Counted from the stretch's first letter, positions 24,169-35,281 are shown. The stretch is DNA of 39,711 bases from Streptosporangiaceae bacterium (GCA_025964715.1 JAOPYH010000091.1:1-39711); one strand, 5' to 3'. A program made the numbers and translations. Notes: generated by a model from the letters alone, not told the origin.

Positions 24169-25017
24169 ATGCCGGAGGGTCCAGCGCCGGCTCCCGTGAC
24201 CCAGCGCCTGCGAGTTCGCTATGCCAAGCGCGGCAGGTTGCGGTTCACGAGCCATCGCGACATTTCCCGGGCCGTGGAACGCGCAGTGCGGCGCGCCGGG
24301 ATCCCTGTCGCGCACAGCGCCGGATTCACTCCGCACCCGAAGATCTCCTACGCGGGTGCGGCGGCGACCGGGGTGGCCAGCGAGGCGGAATACCTCGAGA
24401 TCGGGCTCACCGAAGACCGCGACCCCGCGTGGATACGGGGAGCCCTCGATGATGCCCTTCCCGACGGGCTCGACATCCTCGATGTCGTGCCGGCTCGGAT
24501 GGGCGCGTCGATCGCGGACCGGCTGGAGGCCTCCGAGTGGAGAGTACGGCTGGACGGTGTCACCCCAGGCGCCGCCACCGAGGCCACCGGAGTCTTCATG
24601 GCCGCCGCAGAGGTCGAGGTCGAACGCCTCACCAGGAAGGGACTGCGCCGTTTCGACGCCAGGTCCGCCGTCTGTGCTTGTGAGGCCTGGGCCTGTGAGC
24701 CGGACCGGCGCGGCAAGGGCGAGACCGCTGTCCCTTGTGTAATACTTCGAATGGTTGTTCGGCATACTACTCCTGCCGTTCGACCTGACGACGTCCTAGC
24801 CGGACTGCGTCAGGTGGCCGACTTCGCGCCGCCGTCACCTCCGTTGGTGACGCGGCTGGCGCAGGGCCCCCTGAACACGGACACCGGCGAACTCGCGGAT
24901 CCGCTGGATCCTGACCGGAAGGCCGAACCGCCGGGCACTCATGCCTTGGCGACCGGCGGCCTTGCGAACATGCCGGTCGGAAACGCGGGTGCGGACGTTG
25001 TCGGCGCCCGGCCGTAG
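24169..25017 (+). CDS. TIGR03936-family radical SAM-associated protein (DUF2344)
   Basis: The 282-residue protein belongs to the DUF2344 family that accompanies TIGR03960 radical SAM proteins, sometimes as a fusion. The family core starts QRLRVRYAKRGRLRFTSHRDISRA and continues AHSAGFTPHPKISYAGA. The ATG at 24169 keeps 11 residues before the core. AGGAAGG at 24144-24150 lies 18 bases upstream, better spaced for a CTG at 24160, so the exact start is uncertain. Between residues 169 and 190 are four cysteines (169, 171, 176, 190) in a segment that is less GC-rich than its flanks and that I do not associate with the family core. The last 60 residues look disordered. Function unknown. Confidence 0.85.
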   Translation: MPEGPAPAPVTQRLRVRYAKRGRLRFTSHRDISRAVERAVRRAGIPVAHSAGFTPHPKISYAGAAATGVASEAEYLEIGLTEDRDPAWIRGALDDALPDGLDILDVVPARMGASIADRLEASEWRVRLDGVTPGAATEATGVFMAAAEVEVERLTRKGLRRFDARSAVCACEAWACEPDRRGKGETAVPCVILRMVVRHTTPAVRPDDVLAGLRQVADFAPPSPPLVTRLAQGPLNTDTGELADPLDPDRKAEPPGTHALATGGLANMPVGNAGADVVGARP

Positions 25018-25217
25018 GGGCGACGCCGTGCACTCGGTGCCGCACCACAGGGGACGGCCAAGCGCACCCCCAACGACTTTTGTCGTCGTTGCCGGACGTA
25101 AAGGCCCGGAACACGACGACGCTACGACAGACGGAGTTCCTGTGCGGCGCACGGTGCTGGTTCACCAGGTGGTGAGGCAGGCCGTAGCGCCCGGGAGCCT
25201 GACAGGAGATTGCCCGC

Positions 25218-28049
25218 ATGCTCGAGAACGAGGCCGACACGGCCACCAGTGCCGAAGGCACCGAACAGACCAGTAATCACGCGACCGCCCCGGAGAAGAA
25301 GCCCGCACGTTCGCGTCGCCGCGCGGCCAGCCGCCCCGCTGGTCCCCCGCCCGAGGTCGATGACCTCCCGGCGGTGGTCACGGCGGCACCCGCCAAGGCG
25401 AGCGCGCCCGTGACCCCCGCGGCCGCGGAGACGGCCGCGGCACCTGAGGGCGCCGGGCGGGCCGAGGCGGCGGAGGAGCCGGCCAAGCCGAAGAGGGCCA
25501 CCAGGAGCCGGGCCCGCAAGCGTGAGACCGCGGCCGAACCGGACGCACAGCGCGTACAGGAGGAGGCGGCGGAGCCGAGCGAGCCGCGCGAGAAGCCGGA
25601 GAAGACCGCCCGGAGCAGGTCCCGGGCCGCGCGGAAGACCGAGACCCCGGAGCCGGCCGAGCAGACCGGTGAGTCGCGGCGGGCCGAGCCGGCCGAGGCC
25701 GCCATCGTGGGTCTCGGTGTGCCCGCGGTGACGTTCCAGCCGCCCATGGTGGTCTTCCAGCCCGCGACGACTCCCGTAACGGTGGCCGTACCTGCTCCGA
25801 CCCCGGGCCAGGAGCCCGCCGAGGAGTCCGACGACACCACTGACCAGTCCGACGAGGACGACGAGTCCACTGACAGGCCCTCCCGCCGCCGGCGCCGCCG
25901 GGGCGGCCGTGGCCGGGGCAAGGTCAAGGACGGCGACGAGTCCACCGACGACGGCACCGACGACGGCGATGACGCGGACCACCAGGTAGCCGCTCCGGCG
26001 GCCGAGGACGAGCCCGCCGGCAAGGGGTCCGCCGACATGGACGACGACGACGAGGACGAGGACGGTCCCGGGTCCACCCGGCGCCGCAGGCGCCGTCGCC
26101 GGCGCAACGCTGGTGCCGCGGACACCGATGACAACGGCCACGACGACCCGCCCAACACGGTCGTCCACGTGCGCGAGATCCGCGCGGTCGAGGACGAGGT
26201 CCAGTCCGTCAAGGGTTCGACGCGGCTCGAGGCCAAGAAGCAGCGCCGCCGTGAAGGCCGTGAGCAGGGCCGCCGGCGGCCGCCGATCATCACCGAGTCC
26301 GAGTTCCTCGCCCGCCGCGAGGCCGTCGAGCGGGTCATGGTGGTCCGGCAGGAGGGCGACCGAACCCAGATCGCGGTGCTCGAGGACGACGTCCTGGTGG
26401 AGCACTACGTCGACCGCGCCAGTCACCAGTCCTACGTCGGCAACGTCTATCTCGGCAAGGTCCAGAACGTCCTGCCCTCGATGGAGGCGGCGTTCGTCGA
26501 CATCGGCAAGGGGCGTAACGCCGTCCTCTACGCCGGTGAGGTCAACTGGGACGTCGCCGGGCTCGTGGGTCATCCCCGCCGCATCGAGTCGGCCCTGCGG
26601 TCGGGGCAGTCGGTGCTGGTGCAGGTGACCAAGGACCCGCTCGGCCACAAGGGCGCCCGGCTGACCAGCCAGGTCTCACTTCCGGGCCGTTACCTGGTCT
26701 ACGTGCCGGACGGCTCGATGACCGGCATCAGCCGCAAGCTCCCGGACAAGGAGCGCACCCGGCTCAAGCAGATCCTCAAGCGGGTCATGCCCGAGAACGC
26801 CGGTGTGATCGTTCGTACCGCCGCGGAGGGCGCCACCGAGGAGGAGCTCAGCCGGGACGTGTCCCGGCTGGCCGCCCAGTGGGAGAACATCCAGCAGGAG
26901 GCCAAGTCCGCCAACGCCCCCGAGCTGCTCTACGGGGAGCCCGACCTCACCATCCGGGTGGTCCGCGACGTCTTCAACGAGGACTTCGGCCGGCTGGTGG
27001 TCTCCGGCGACGAAGCCTGGGACATCGTCCAGGATTACGTCAGCTACGTCGCGCCCCATCTGGCGGACCGGGCGACCAAGTGGACGCAGTCCGAGGACGT
27101 CCTGACCGCCTACCGCATCGACGAGCAGATCGCCAAGGCGCTGGAGCGCAAGGTGTGGCTGCCGAGCGGCGGCTCGCTGGTGATCGACCGCACCGAGGCC
27201 ATGACGGTCGTGGACGTCAACACCGGCAAGTTCACCGGCCAGGGAGGCAACCTCGAAGAGACGGTGACCCGTAACAACCTCGAGGCCGCCGAGGAGATCG
27301 TCCGGCAGCTGCGGCTGCGCGACGTGGGCGGCATCATCGTGGTGGACTTCATCGACATGGTGCTGGAGAGCAACCGCGACCTGGTGCTGCGCCGGCTGCT
27401 CGAGTGCCTCGCCCGCGACCGTACGAAGCACCAGGTCGCCGAGGTGACCTCGCTGGGGCTGGTCCAGATGACCCGTAAGCGGGTCGGACAGGGCCTGATC
27501 GACGCCTTCTCCGAGGTCTGCGAGTGCTGCAACGGCCGGGGCATCCACGTGTCCCAGACCCCGGTGGCACTTCAGCCGGAGGACGCCGCGGCCATCGGCC
27601 GGCGCCGCAAGCGCAAGGGCGAGGTCGAAAAGGTCGTCGAGAAGAAGCTCGCCAGGCACGAGGCCGACATGACGGCCGAGGCCGAGCCGGAGGAGGAGCC
27701 TGCCAAGCCGGAGCGCAAGCAGGCAGGCCGGGCCAAGGGCGGCAGGTCGCGGGCGGCCAAGGCCGCGGTGGAGGTCGTCGAGCCGGACGCGCCGCCGGCG
27801 TCGGCCGTCGCGGACGCCACTGCGCTGGAAGAGGCGACCGTGGTGACGGCCACCGACGAGTCGACGCACGGCCCTGACCGCTCGGGCGAGCCGGCCGAGG
27901 CCGCTGACGCCGCTGAGGCCGTCGAGACCGTCGAGCCGGCCGACGCCGGGGACACCGAGGACGAGGCGCCGGCCGCGAGCAACGGCCGCAGGCGCCGCGT
28001 CCGCCGGTCCCGGCCGAAGGCGGACGTGGGGCTGGAAGACGGCGAGTGA
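25218..28049 (+). CDS. rne: ribonuclease E/G with long disordered N- and C-terminal extensions
   Basis: RNase E/G cleaves single-stranded RNA for rRNA processing and mRNA decay. The 943-residue protein has a roughly 340-residue disordered N-terminus alternating Ala/Glu/Lys stretches, very acidic runs (DDDDEDEDG) and arginine tracts (STRRRRRRRRRNAG). The catalytic core follows: S1 domain (about 400-470, GNVYLGKVQNVLPSMEAAFVD), 5'-sensor and DNase I-like regions, catalytic Asp near 664 in VVDVNTGKFTG, VDFIDM, and a zinc-link region CECCNGRG near 767. About 170 charged Ala/Glu residues end the protein. The ATG at 25218 has AGGAGA upstream. It precedes rplU and rpmA, the usual actinobacterial order. 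Confidence 0.95.
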   Translation: MLENEADTATSAEGTEQTSNHATAPEKKPARSRRRAASRPAGPPPEVDDLPAVVTAAPAKASAPVTPAAAETAAAPEGAGRAEAAEEPAKPKRATRSRARKRETAAEPDAQRVQEEAAEPSEPREKPEKTARSRSRAARKTETPEPAEQTGESRRAEPAEAAIVGLGVPAVTFQPPMVVFQPATTPVTVAVPAPTPGQEPAEESDDTTDQSDEDDESTDRPSRRRRRRGGRGRGKVKDGDESTDDGTDDGDDADHQVAAPAAEDEPAGKGSADMDDDDEDEDGPGSTRRRRRRRRRNAGAADTDDNGHDDPPNTVVHVREIRAVEDEVQSVKGSTRLEAKKQRRREGREQGRRRPPIITESEFLARREAVERVMVVRQEGDRTQIAVLEDDVLVEHYVDRASHQSYVGNVYLGKVQNVLPSMEAAFVDIGKGRNAVLYAGEVNWDVAGLVGHPRRIESALRSGQSVLVQVTKDPLGHKGARLTSQVSLPGRYLVYVPDGSMTGISRKLPDKERTRLKQILKRVMPENAGVIVRTAAEGATEEELSRDVSRLAAQWENIQQEAKSANAPELLYGEPDLTIRVVRDVFNEDFGRLVVSGDEAWDIVQDYVSYVAPHLADRATKWTQSEDVLTAYRIDEQIAKALERKVWLPSGGSLVIDRTEAMTVVDVNTGKFTGQGGNLEETVTRNNLEAAEEIVRQLRLRDVGGIIVVDFIDMVLESNRDLVLRRLLECLARDRTKHQVAEVTSLGLVQMTRKRVGQGLIDAFSEVCECCNGRGIHVSQTPVALQPEDAAAIGRRRKRKGEVEKVVEKKLARHEADMTAEAEPEEEPAKPERKQAGRAKGGRSRAAKAAVEVVEPDAPPASAVADATALEEATVVTATDESTHGPDRSGEPAEAADAAEAVETVEPADAGDTEDEAPAASNGRRRRVRRSRPKADVGLEDGE

Positions 28050-28052
28050 GGT

Positions 28053-28094
28053 CCGGAACCCGCGGCCGGTTCGCTTTCCGGCCGCGGGTTCCGG
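28053..28094 (+). terminator. 17-bp perfect hairpin after rne
   Basis: Bases 28053-28069 pair perfectly with 28078-28094 around an 8-base loop, four bases after the rne stop. No T-run follows. It is stable enough to be a terminator or a 3'-end stabiliser, and might also be an RNase processing point between rne and rplU. Confidence 0.65.
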
Positions 28095-28220
28095 TACTCT
28101 GTAAAACCGGCGCGTGTAGTGCGCGCATGTTCTTGCGCCTGAGATCGCAACCGGATTTCCGGAACGACGAGCTCGGCGCAGATCCCCAGGTCCTCAAACG
28201 AGGACAACCAGGAGTTTCAG

Positions 28221-28254
28221 CCCCGCGCTGCGGGGATGGTCCGGAAGGGTTCCG
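28221..28254 (+). promoter_or_regulatory. two hairpins covering the rplU ribosome binding site
   Basis: CCCCGC (28221-28226) pairs with GCGGGG (28230-28235). A second stem, CGGAA (28242-28246) with TTCCG (28250-28254), closes over a GGG loop and holds the Shine-Dalgarno GGAAGGG, ending one base before the GTG at 28256. The leader from the rne hairpin to the start is about 160 bases, longer than translation requires. Confidence 0.45.
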
Positions 28255-28255
28255 C

Positions 28256-28570
28256 GTGTACGCGATTGTCCGTTGCGGCGGCAGGCAGGAGAAGGTGGCC
28301 GTCGATGACGTGCTCACCGTCGACAAGCTGACCGGTGACGTCGGCTCGACGGTGATGTTCCCGGCGCTGCTGGTCGTCGACGGCGGCAACGTCGTGAGTG
28401 CGGCCGCCGAGCTGTCCAGCTATCAGGTCACGGCCGAGATCCTCGGCGCGACCAAGGGTCCCAAAATCAACATCATGCACTACCGGAACAAGACCGGGTA
28501 CAAGCGGCGGATGGGACACCGTCAGCCGTACACCCAGGTCAAGGTCACTGGAATCAAGGCCGGTAAGTAG
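28256..28570 (+). CDS. rplU: 50S ribosomal protein L21
   Basis: L21 binds 23S rRNA in the large subunit. The 104-residue protein shows [24 protein letters not shown] at the N-terminus (split by the beta hairpin turn) and the basic C-terminal [20 protein letters not shown], both diagnostic. The GTG at 28256 gives the usual N-terminus VYAIVRCGG. The longer open frame upstream has no L21 similarity. The ribosome binding site lies inside a small hairpin. rpmA follows after 41 bases. Confidence 0.97.
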   Translation: MYAIVRCGGRQEKVAVDDVLTVDKLTGDVGSTVMFPALLVVDGGNVVSAAAELSSYQVTAEILGATKGPKINIMHYRNKTGYKRRMGHRQPYTQVKVTGIKAGK

Positions 28571-28611
28571 GCTGCCCCGCGCGAGCGGGGCTGACCCAGG
28601 AGGGGCAGGAA

Positions 28612-28869
28612 ATGGCACATAAGAAGGGCGCCTCGTCCAGCCGCAACGGCCGCGACTCCAACGCTCAGCGTCTGGGCGTGAAGCGGTTCGGTGGACAGGC
28701 TGTCAACGCCGGCGAGATCATCGTGCGGCAGCGCGGCACGCACTTCCACCCCGGCATCAACGTCGGGCGTGGCAGTGACGACACGCTGTTCGCGCTCGTG
28801 CAGGGCACGGTCGAGTTCGGCCGTTACCGCGGCCGTCGCGCCGTGAGCATCGTCCCACCGGCGGCGTAG
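28612..28869 (+). CDS. rpmA: 50S ribosomal protein L27
   Basis: L27 reaches the peptidyl transferase centre with its N-terminus. The 85-residue protein starts [20 protein letters not shown] and contains [22 protein letters not shown] and [12 protein letters not shown], all standard. There is no cleavable N-terminal extension of the kind found in Firmicutes. GGAGGGG precedes the ATG. A strong terminator follows. Confidence 0.98.
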   Translation: MAHKKGASSSRNGRDSNAQRLGVKRFGGQAVNAGEIIVRQRGTHFHPGINVGRGSDDTLFALVQGTVEFGRYRGRRAVSIVPPAA

Positions 28870-28892
28870 TCCGCCGCAGCACAGGCCACTGA

Positions 28893-30341
<1,449 letters not shown>

Positions 30342-30394
30342 GCCGCGCTCGCCCCGAAGTGCCCACGGTCGGCCTTTGTGTGAGGAGGTAGGGG

Positions 30395-31519
30395 TTGCGC
30401 ACGGCCATCGCGCAGGCGCGCCGCATCGTGGTCAAGGTCGGGTCCTCGTCGCTGACCACGCCCGGCGGCATGCTCGACGCAGACCGGGTCGACGAACTCG
30501 TCGACGTGCTGGCCCGGCGCCGCACGGCCGGGGGCGAGGTCGTCTTCGTGTCCTCGGGTGCGATCGCCGCCGGTCTCGGCCCGCTCGGGCTGTCCCGCCG
30601 CCCGCGCGACCTGGCCACCCAGCAGGCGGCGGCCAGCGTCGGCCAGGGCCTGCTGGTCTCGCGCTACATGTCCGCCTTCGCCGGGTACGGGCTACAGGTC
30701 GGTCAGGTCCTCCTCACCGCCGACGACCTGATCCGGCGCACGAACCACCGCAACGCCCAGCGCACCCTCAGCCAGCTCCTCACCATGGGTGTCGTCCCGA
30801 TCGTGAACGAGAACGACACCGTCGCCACCCACGAGATCCGGTTCGGCGACAACGACCGCCTCGCCGCCCTGGTCGCGCACCTGGTCCGGGCGGACGGACT
30901 CCTGCTGCTGTCCGACGTGGACGCGCTGTACGACGGCGACCCCAGGCGTGCGGACGCCCGCCGGCTCGCCGACGTACGGGACGCCTCCGACCTCGAGGGA
31001 GTCGACCTCGGCAGGACCGGCAGCCGGGTCGGCACCGGGGGCATGATCACCAAGGTCGAGGCCGCCCGGATCGCCACCGGCGCGGGCGTACCCGTGGTGC
31101 TGACCAACGCTGCCTCCGCCGCCGCGGCGCTCGCCGGCGAGCCGGTCGGCACGTTCTTCCACCCCAACGGCCGCCGCCCCTCGACCCGCCACCTCTGGCT
31201 CGCGCACGCCACCACCGGGCAGGGCCGGCTGCTGCTGGACGCCGGTGCGGTGGAGGCGGTGGTACGGCGCCGCAAGTCACTGCTGCCGGCCGGGGTCACC
31301 GGGGTGGAGGGCGACTTCGCGGCCGGCGATCCGGTGGACATCTGCGACCGGGAGGGCCAGATCGTGGCCCGTGGCCTGGTGAACTATGACGCGGGTGAGA
31401 TCCCCGACCTGATGGGACGCTCGACCCGCTGGCTGGCCCGGGAGCTCGGCCCGGAGTACGAGCGGGAGATCATCCACCGCGATGACCTCGTGCTGCTACC
31501 GGCGACGACCGCAAGATGA
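30395..31519 (+). CDS. proB: glutamate 5-kinase
   Basis: ProB phosphorylates glutamate in the first step of proline synthesis and is normally feedback-inhibited by proline. The 374-residue protein has an amino-acid kinase domain with VVKVGSSSLTTPGG, FVSSGAIAAGLGPLG, NENDTVAT, GDNDRLAALVA and TGGMITKVEAA, then a C-terminal PUA domain (about 285-365) with VARGLVNYDAGEI. The start appears to be the rare TTG at 30395, with GAGGAGGT about 5 bases upstream and the usual start position of the family. A weak start codon may keep expression low. proA follows after 36 bases. Confidence 0.95.
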   Translation: MRTAIAQARRIVVKVGSSSLTTPGGMLDADRVDELVDVLARRRTAGGEVVFVSSGAIAAGLGPLGLSRRPRDLATQQAAASVGQGLLVSRYMSAFAGYGLQVGQVLLTADDLIRRTNHRNAQRTLSQLLTMGVVPIVNENDTVATHEIRFGDNDRLAALVAHLVRADGLLLLSDVDALYDGDPRRADARRLADVRDASDLEGVDLGRTGSRVGTGGMITKVEAARIATGAGVPVVLTNAASAAAALAGEPVGTFFHPNGRRPSTRHLWLAHATTGQGRLLLDAGAVEAVVRRRKSLLPAGVTGVEGDFAAGDPVDICDREGQIVARGLVNYDAGEIPDLMGRSTRWLARELGPEYEREIIHRDDLVLLPATTAR

Positions 31520-31555
31520 CGACAGGGACGGCGTTAACGCCGGAGGAGGAGCGCC

Positions 31556-32818
31556 ATGGCTGAGGGAACGCAGGAGCAGGTGCTGGAGGTCGCACGGCGG
31601 GCCAAGCAGGCGGCGGCCGAGCTGGCCCCGGCGCCGCGCCGGCTCAAGGACGCCGCGCTGCACGCCATCGCCGACGCGCTGATCGCCCGTACCCCGGAGC
31701 TCCTCAAGGCCAACGAGTCGGATGTGACGCGGGCCCGGGAGGCGGACACGCCGGACGCCATGATCGACAGGCTGAGCCTTTCCGAGGAGCGCGTCGCGGC
31801 CATCGCCGAGGCCGTACGCCACGTCGCCGCCCTTCCCGACCCTGTGGGGGAGAGCGTCCGGGGCAACACCCTGCCGAACGGGCTCGAGCTCCGGCAGGTG
31901 CGGGTCCCTCTCGGCGTGGTCGGCATCATCTACGAGGGGCGGCCCAACGTCACCGTCGACGCCGCCGCGCTGACCCTGAAGAGCGGCAACGCGGTCCTGC
32001 TGCGCGGCTCGTCCTCCGCCTACGACTCCAACGCCGCGCTCGTGGGACTCATGCGCGACGCGCTGGCGCCGACCGGTGTCCCCGCCGACGCCGTCCAGCT
32101 CGTCCCGGGCACGTCCCGTGAGTCGGTGCGGCACCTCATGCGCGCCCGTGGGCTCGTCGACGTGCTGATCCCGCGCGGCGGCGCGACGTTGATCAACACG
32201 GTGGTCGAGCACTCCACCGTGCCGGTCATCGAGACCGGGGTCGGCAACTGTTCGGTCTACGTCGACGCGGCCGCCGATCTCGACATGGCGGTGGACATCC
32301 TGATCAACGCCAAGACCCAGCGGCCCTCGGTCTGCAACGCCGCCGAGACGGTCCTGGTGCACTCCGGCATCGCCGGCGCGTTCCTGCCCAGAGCCTTGGA
32401 GGCTCTGCGTGCCGCGGGGGTCACCGTCCACGGCGACGCGCGGGTCCAGGCCTACGGCGCGGACGTCGTGGCCGCGACCGACGCCGACTACGGCACCGAA
32501 TACCTCTCGCTGGACATCTCGGCCGCCGTCGTGGACTCCCTGGAGGAGGCCGTCACGCACATCCGGCGCTACGGCTCCGGGCACACCGAGGCCATCGTCA
32601 CCACCTCACAGCAGGCCGCCAAGCGCTTCGTGGCACTGGTCGACTCGGCCGCGGTGATGGTCAACGCCTCGACCCGCTTCACCGACGGCGAGGAGTTCGG
32701 CTTCGGTGCCGAGATAGGCATCTCGACTCAGAAGCTGCACGCCCGCGGTCCCATGGGCCTGCCCGAGCTCACCTCCACGAAGTACGTCGTCGTCGGTGAG
32801 GGCCACCTCAGACTCTGA
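31556..32818 (+). CDS. proA: gamma-glutamyl phosphate reductase
   Basis: ProA reduces gamma-glutamyl phosphate to glutamate semialdehyde with NADPH. The 420-residue protein matches the family throughout: [25 protein letters not shown] (split by a turn), [25 protein letters not shown], catalytic Cys in [11 protein letters not shown], and [18 protein letters not shown] near the end. GGAGGAGGAG precedes the ATG. It converges on the GH3 gene with a 19-base gap and no obvious terminator between them. Confidence 0.97.
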   Translation: MAEGTQEQVLEVARRAKQAAAELAPAPRRLKDAALHAIADALIARTPELLKANESDVTRAREADTPDAMIDRLSLSEERVAAIAEAVRHVAALPDPVGESVRGNTLPNGLELRQVRVPLGVVGIIYEGRPNVTVDAAALTLKSGNAVLLRGSSSAYDSNAALVGLMRDALAPTGVPADAVQLVPGTSRESVRHLMRARGLVDVLIPRGGATLINTVVEHSTVPVIETGVGNCSVYVDAAADLDMAVDILINAKTQRPSVCNAAETVLVHSGIAGAFLPRALEALRAAGVTVHGDARVQAYGADVVAATDADYGTEYLSLDISAAVVDSLEEAVTHIRRYGSGHTEAIVTTSQQAAKRFVALVDSAAVMVNASTRFTDGEEFGFGAEIGISTQKLHARGPMGLPELTSTKYVVVGEGHLRL

Positions 32819-32837
32819 TCCGGCAAGGGCGGCCGCC

Positions 32838-35111
32838 TCAGCGGACCGTGAGGTCGGTGGACTTGTCGCCCGCAATGATCTTGTAGTCGCCCGGCAGGAC
32901 CGTACGGGCGCCGGCGCCGTCGATGTCGCCGGCCGTCACGGCCAGCCGCGACAGTGGCAGGTCCAGGGTCACGGTCTTGTTCTCACCCGCCCTCAACGGC
33001 ACCCTGGCGAAGGCCGCGAGCCGCTTGGGCGGGACCAGCACCCGGCTCACCGGCTGCGCCGCGTACACCGGAACGATCATGTCGCCGTCCCGCGGACCCG
33101 TGTTCGCGACCTGCACCGAGACCTTCACCGTGCCGTTCCCATGCGCGGACGCCGAACCCAGGCTCACGCCCCGTACCTCGAACGTCGTGTACGAGAGGCC
33201 GTGGCCGAACGCGTACTGCGGGTCGTAACCGGAGCTCTCACCACTGTTGGTGCCGGGCAGCTGCTGGTAGTACATCGGCAGGTCCCCGGTGCTCTTCGGC
33301 CACGACACCGGCAGCCGGCCACTCGGGTCGGCCCGGCCGTACACCACGTCGGCCACGGCGTTTCCGCCTTCGGAGCCGGGGAGCCACGCGGCCAGTACGG
33401 CATCGGCGTCCGCGACCTTCCCGAGCACCAGGGGGCGGCTCGTCACGAGCACCGCGATCACCGGTTTGCCGGTGGCCTTGAGTGCGGCGACGAGGTCCTG
33501 CTGCTCGGCGGTGAACGCGGGGACCTCCTTGTCGTTGGCCCCCTCGGCGCCCGGCTTCTCGCCGATCACCACGATGGCCGCGTCGGCTCCCCTGGTCCTG
33601 CCCACCGCGTCGTCCTTGGTGGCCGCGTGCTCCACGGTGGTACCCGGAGGGACTCCCGCCTGGAGGCCGGCCAGGATCGTCTCTCCGGGCACCTTGTCGC
33701 CGGCCGCCATGCCCTGCCAGCCGATCGTCCAGCCGCCCATCTGGTTCGGGAGGCTGTCGGCGCTCTCGCCGGTGACGACGATCTTCTTGCCGGAGCCGAG
33801 CGGAAGCACGCCGGCCTGGTTGCGGAGCAGGACGAGGGATTCCGAGGCCGCTTTGCGGGCCAGAGCCGTGTCGGCGCCCAGGACGGTGGCGTCGGCCTTG
33901 GCCGGGTCGACGTAGGGATGCTCGAACAGCCCTTGGCCGATCTTCAACCGCAGGATCCGGGACGTTGCCTCGTCGATCCGCCGCCGGGACACCAGGCCCT
34001 CCCTGACCGCCGCCAGCAGGCCGTCGGTGAACTCCTTTGCGCTGTAGGGCTCCATCGCCATGTCAACGCCCGCATTGACGGCGGCCGCGATCGCGTGCTT
34101 GTAGTCCGCGGTGAGGTGATAGCTCTCCTGCAGGGCTTTGACGTCGTGCCAGTCCGTGATCACGACGCCCTTGAAGCCCCACTGCCCGCGGAGCACGTCG
34201 GTGAGCAGATATCGGGACGCGTGCGCGGGGATGCCGTTGACCGCGCCGGAGTTGACCATGAGGGTGTCCGCGCCCGCGTCGACCTGGGCCTTGTACGGGG
34301 GGAGCAGCGTGTCCTGGAGGTAGCGGATCGACACGTCCGCGTTGACCCGGTCGTGGCCGTTGAACGGCTCGGAGTAACCGCCGAAGTGCTTGACCGTCGC
34401 GGAGACCTGCCCGGCCGCCTCCATGCCCGTGACCGTGCTGCCGGCGAGCGAGCCCGCGAGCAGCGGGTCCTCGGCGAAGGCCTCGTAGTAGCGACCCCAG
34501 CGGGCGTCCCTTGCGAGGTCGGAGACCGGTGCGAAGTTCCAGGTCGGGCCGGTGGCCTTGACGACCTTGGCGGTCGAGGCGCCGAGATCGCGTACGAGCG
34601 TCGTGTCCCAGCTGGAGCCCAGGCCGATCTGGTGCGGGAAGATCGTTGCCCCGGCCACGTTGTTGTGCCCGTGCACGGCGTCGACGCCATAGATGATCGG
34701 GATGTGCAGCCGGTGATGGTCGATGGCGTACTTCTGCACGTAGTTGACCATCTCGGCCCACGCCCGGGGCGTGTTGGTCGGCGGCGTCATGCCCCCGCCG
34801 GACAGGATCGAGCCGGTCTTGGCGTCGTCGAACACGGCCTTCAGGCAGTCCGCCCGCCAGTCGCCGTTGGTCCACTCACAGTCGCCGCGCAAGCGCGCCA
34901 CGGCGATCTGTGTCATCTGGCCGACCTTCTCCTGCAGGGTCATGCGCCCCAGCAGGTCGCTGACCCGGGCGTCGGTACGCGCGTTCGGATCGAGGTAGGT
35001 GGGCCGGGAGGACTGCGCGCCGGCGGAGGCGGTGCTGAGCGACAGCCCGCTCACCACCAATGCCGTGGCCAACCCGATCCGGAGGGCCTTCGCCCGTTGC
35101 GGGAATCTCAT
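32838..35111 (-). CDS. secreted glycoside hydrolase family 3 protein, beta-glucosidase-like
   Basis: The 757-residue protein resembles BglX-type beta-glucosidases or exo-glucanases that release glucose from oligosaccharides. A Sec signal peptide (residues 1 to about 33, hydrophobic core plus ASAGAQ) predicts export. The GH3 N-domain has YGVDAVHGHNNV, KHFGGYSEP and the nucleophile Asp320 in VVITDWHDV. The C-domain follows (VLPLGSGKKIVVTGE, VIGEKPGAEG, AWLPGSEGGNAVADVVYG), then an Fn3-like domain (about 640-757). ATG at 35111 has GGAG about 9 bases upstream. It stands on the opposite strand from the surrounding housekeeping genes. Substrate linkage is not readable from sequence. Confidence 0.92.
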   Translation of the reverse strand: MRFPQRAKALRIGLATALVVSGLSLSTASAGAQSSRPTYLDPNARTDARVSDLLGRMTLQEKVGQMTQIAVARLRGDCEWTNGDWRADCLKAVFDDAKTGSILSGGGMTPPTNTPRAWAEMVNYVQKYAIDHHRLHIPIIYGVDAVHGHNNVAGATIFPHQIGLGSSWDTTLVRDLGASTAKVVKATGPTWNFAPVSDLARDARWGRYYEAFAEDPLLAGSLAGSTVTGMEAAGQVSATVKHFGGYSEPFNGHDRVNADVSIRYLQDTLLPPYKAQVDAGADTLMVNSGAVNGIPAHASRYLLTDVLRGQWGFKGVVITDWHDVKALQESYHLTADYKHAIAAAVNAGVDMAMEPYSAKEFTDGLLAAVREGLVSRRRIDEATSRILRLKIGQGLFEHPYVDPAKADATVLGADTALARKAASESLVLLRNQAGVLPLGSGKKIVVTGESADSLPNQMGGWTIGWQGMAAGDKVPGETILAGLQAGVPPGTTVEHAATKDDAVGRTRGADAAIVVIGEKPGAEGANDKEVPAFTAEQQDLVAALKATGKPVIAVLVTSRPLVLGKVADADAVLAAWLPGSEGGNAVADVVYGRADPSGRLPVSWPKSTGDLPMYYQQLPGTNSGESSGYDPQYAFGHGLSYTTFEVRGVSLGSASAHGNGTVKVSVQVANTGPRDGDMIVPVYAAQPVSRVLVPPKRLAAFARVPLRAGENKTVTLDLPLSRLAVTAGDIDGAGARTVLPGDYKIIAGDKSTDLTVR

Positions 35112-35183
35112 GTCCTGTGCTCCAAGAGGCCAAGCGCGCCCGGTGACCCCGTCCGTGGCACGTGGTGACGGTCCGGCCCTGTG

Positions 35184-35212
35184 AGCAAAGAGCGGCGAGG
35201 GAGTGAAGTCAA
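35184..35212 (-). promoter_or_regulatory. candidate promoter for the GH3 gene
   Basis: On the minus strand TTGACT (35212-35207) and TTTGCT (35189-35184) are 17 bases apart, about 70 bases before the GH3 start. The -35 is good and the -10 poor. The sequence around it is also less GC-rich than the genes. Confidence 0.3.
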
Positions 35213-35281
35213 GAGTTCGAGGTGCGAAAGGTCCGCATCCGGCCGTTTTGGGGGGTCGCTCTCCCGGAGCCTCTACGGGCG

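Noticed and set aside
35228..35275. Possible CebR-type operator before the GH3 gene
   Set aside because: The GGGAGAGCGACC-like stretch is not palindromic and matches a cellobiose-repressor box poorly.
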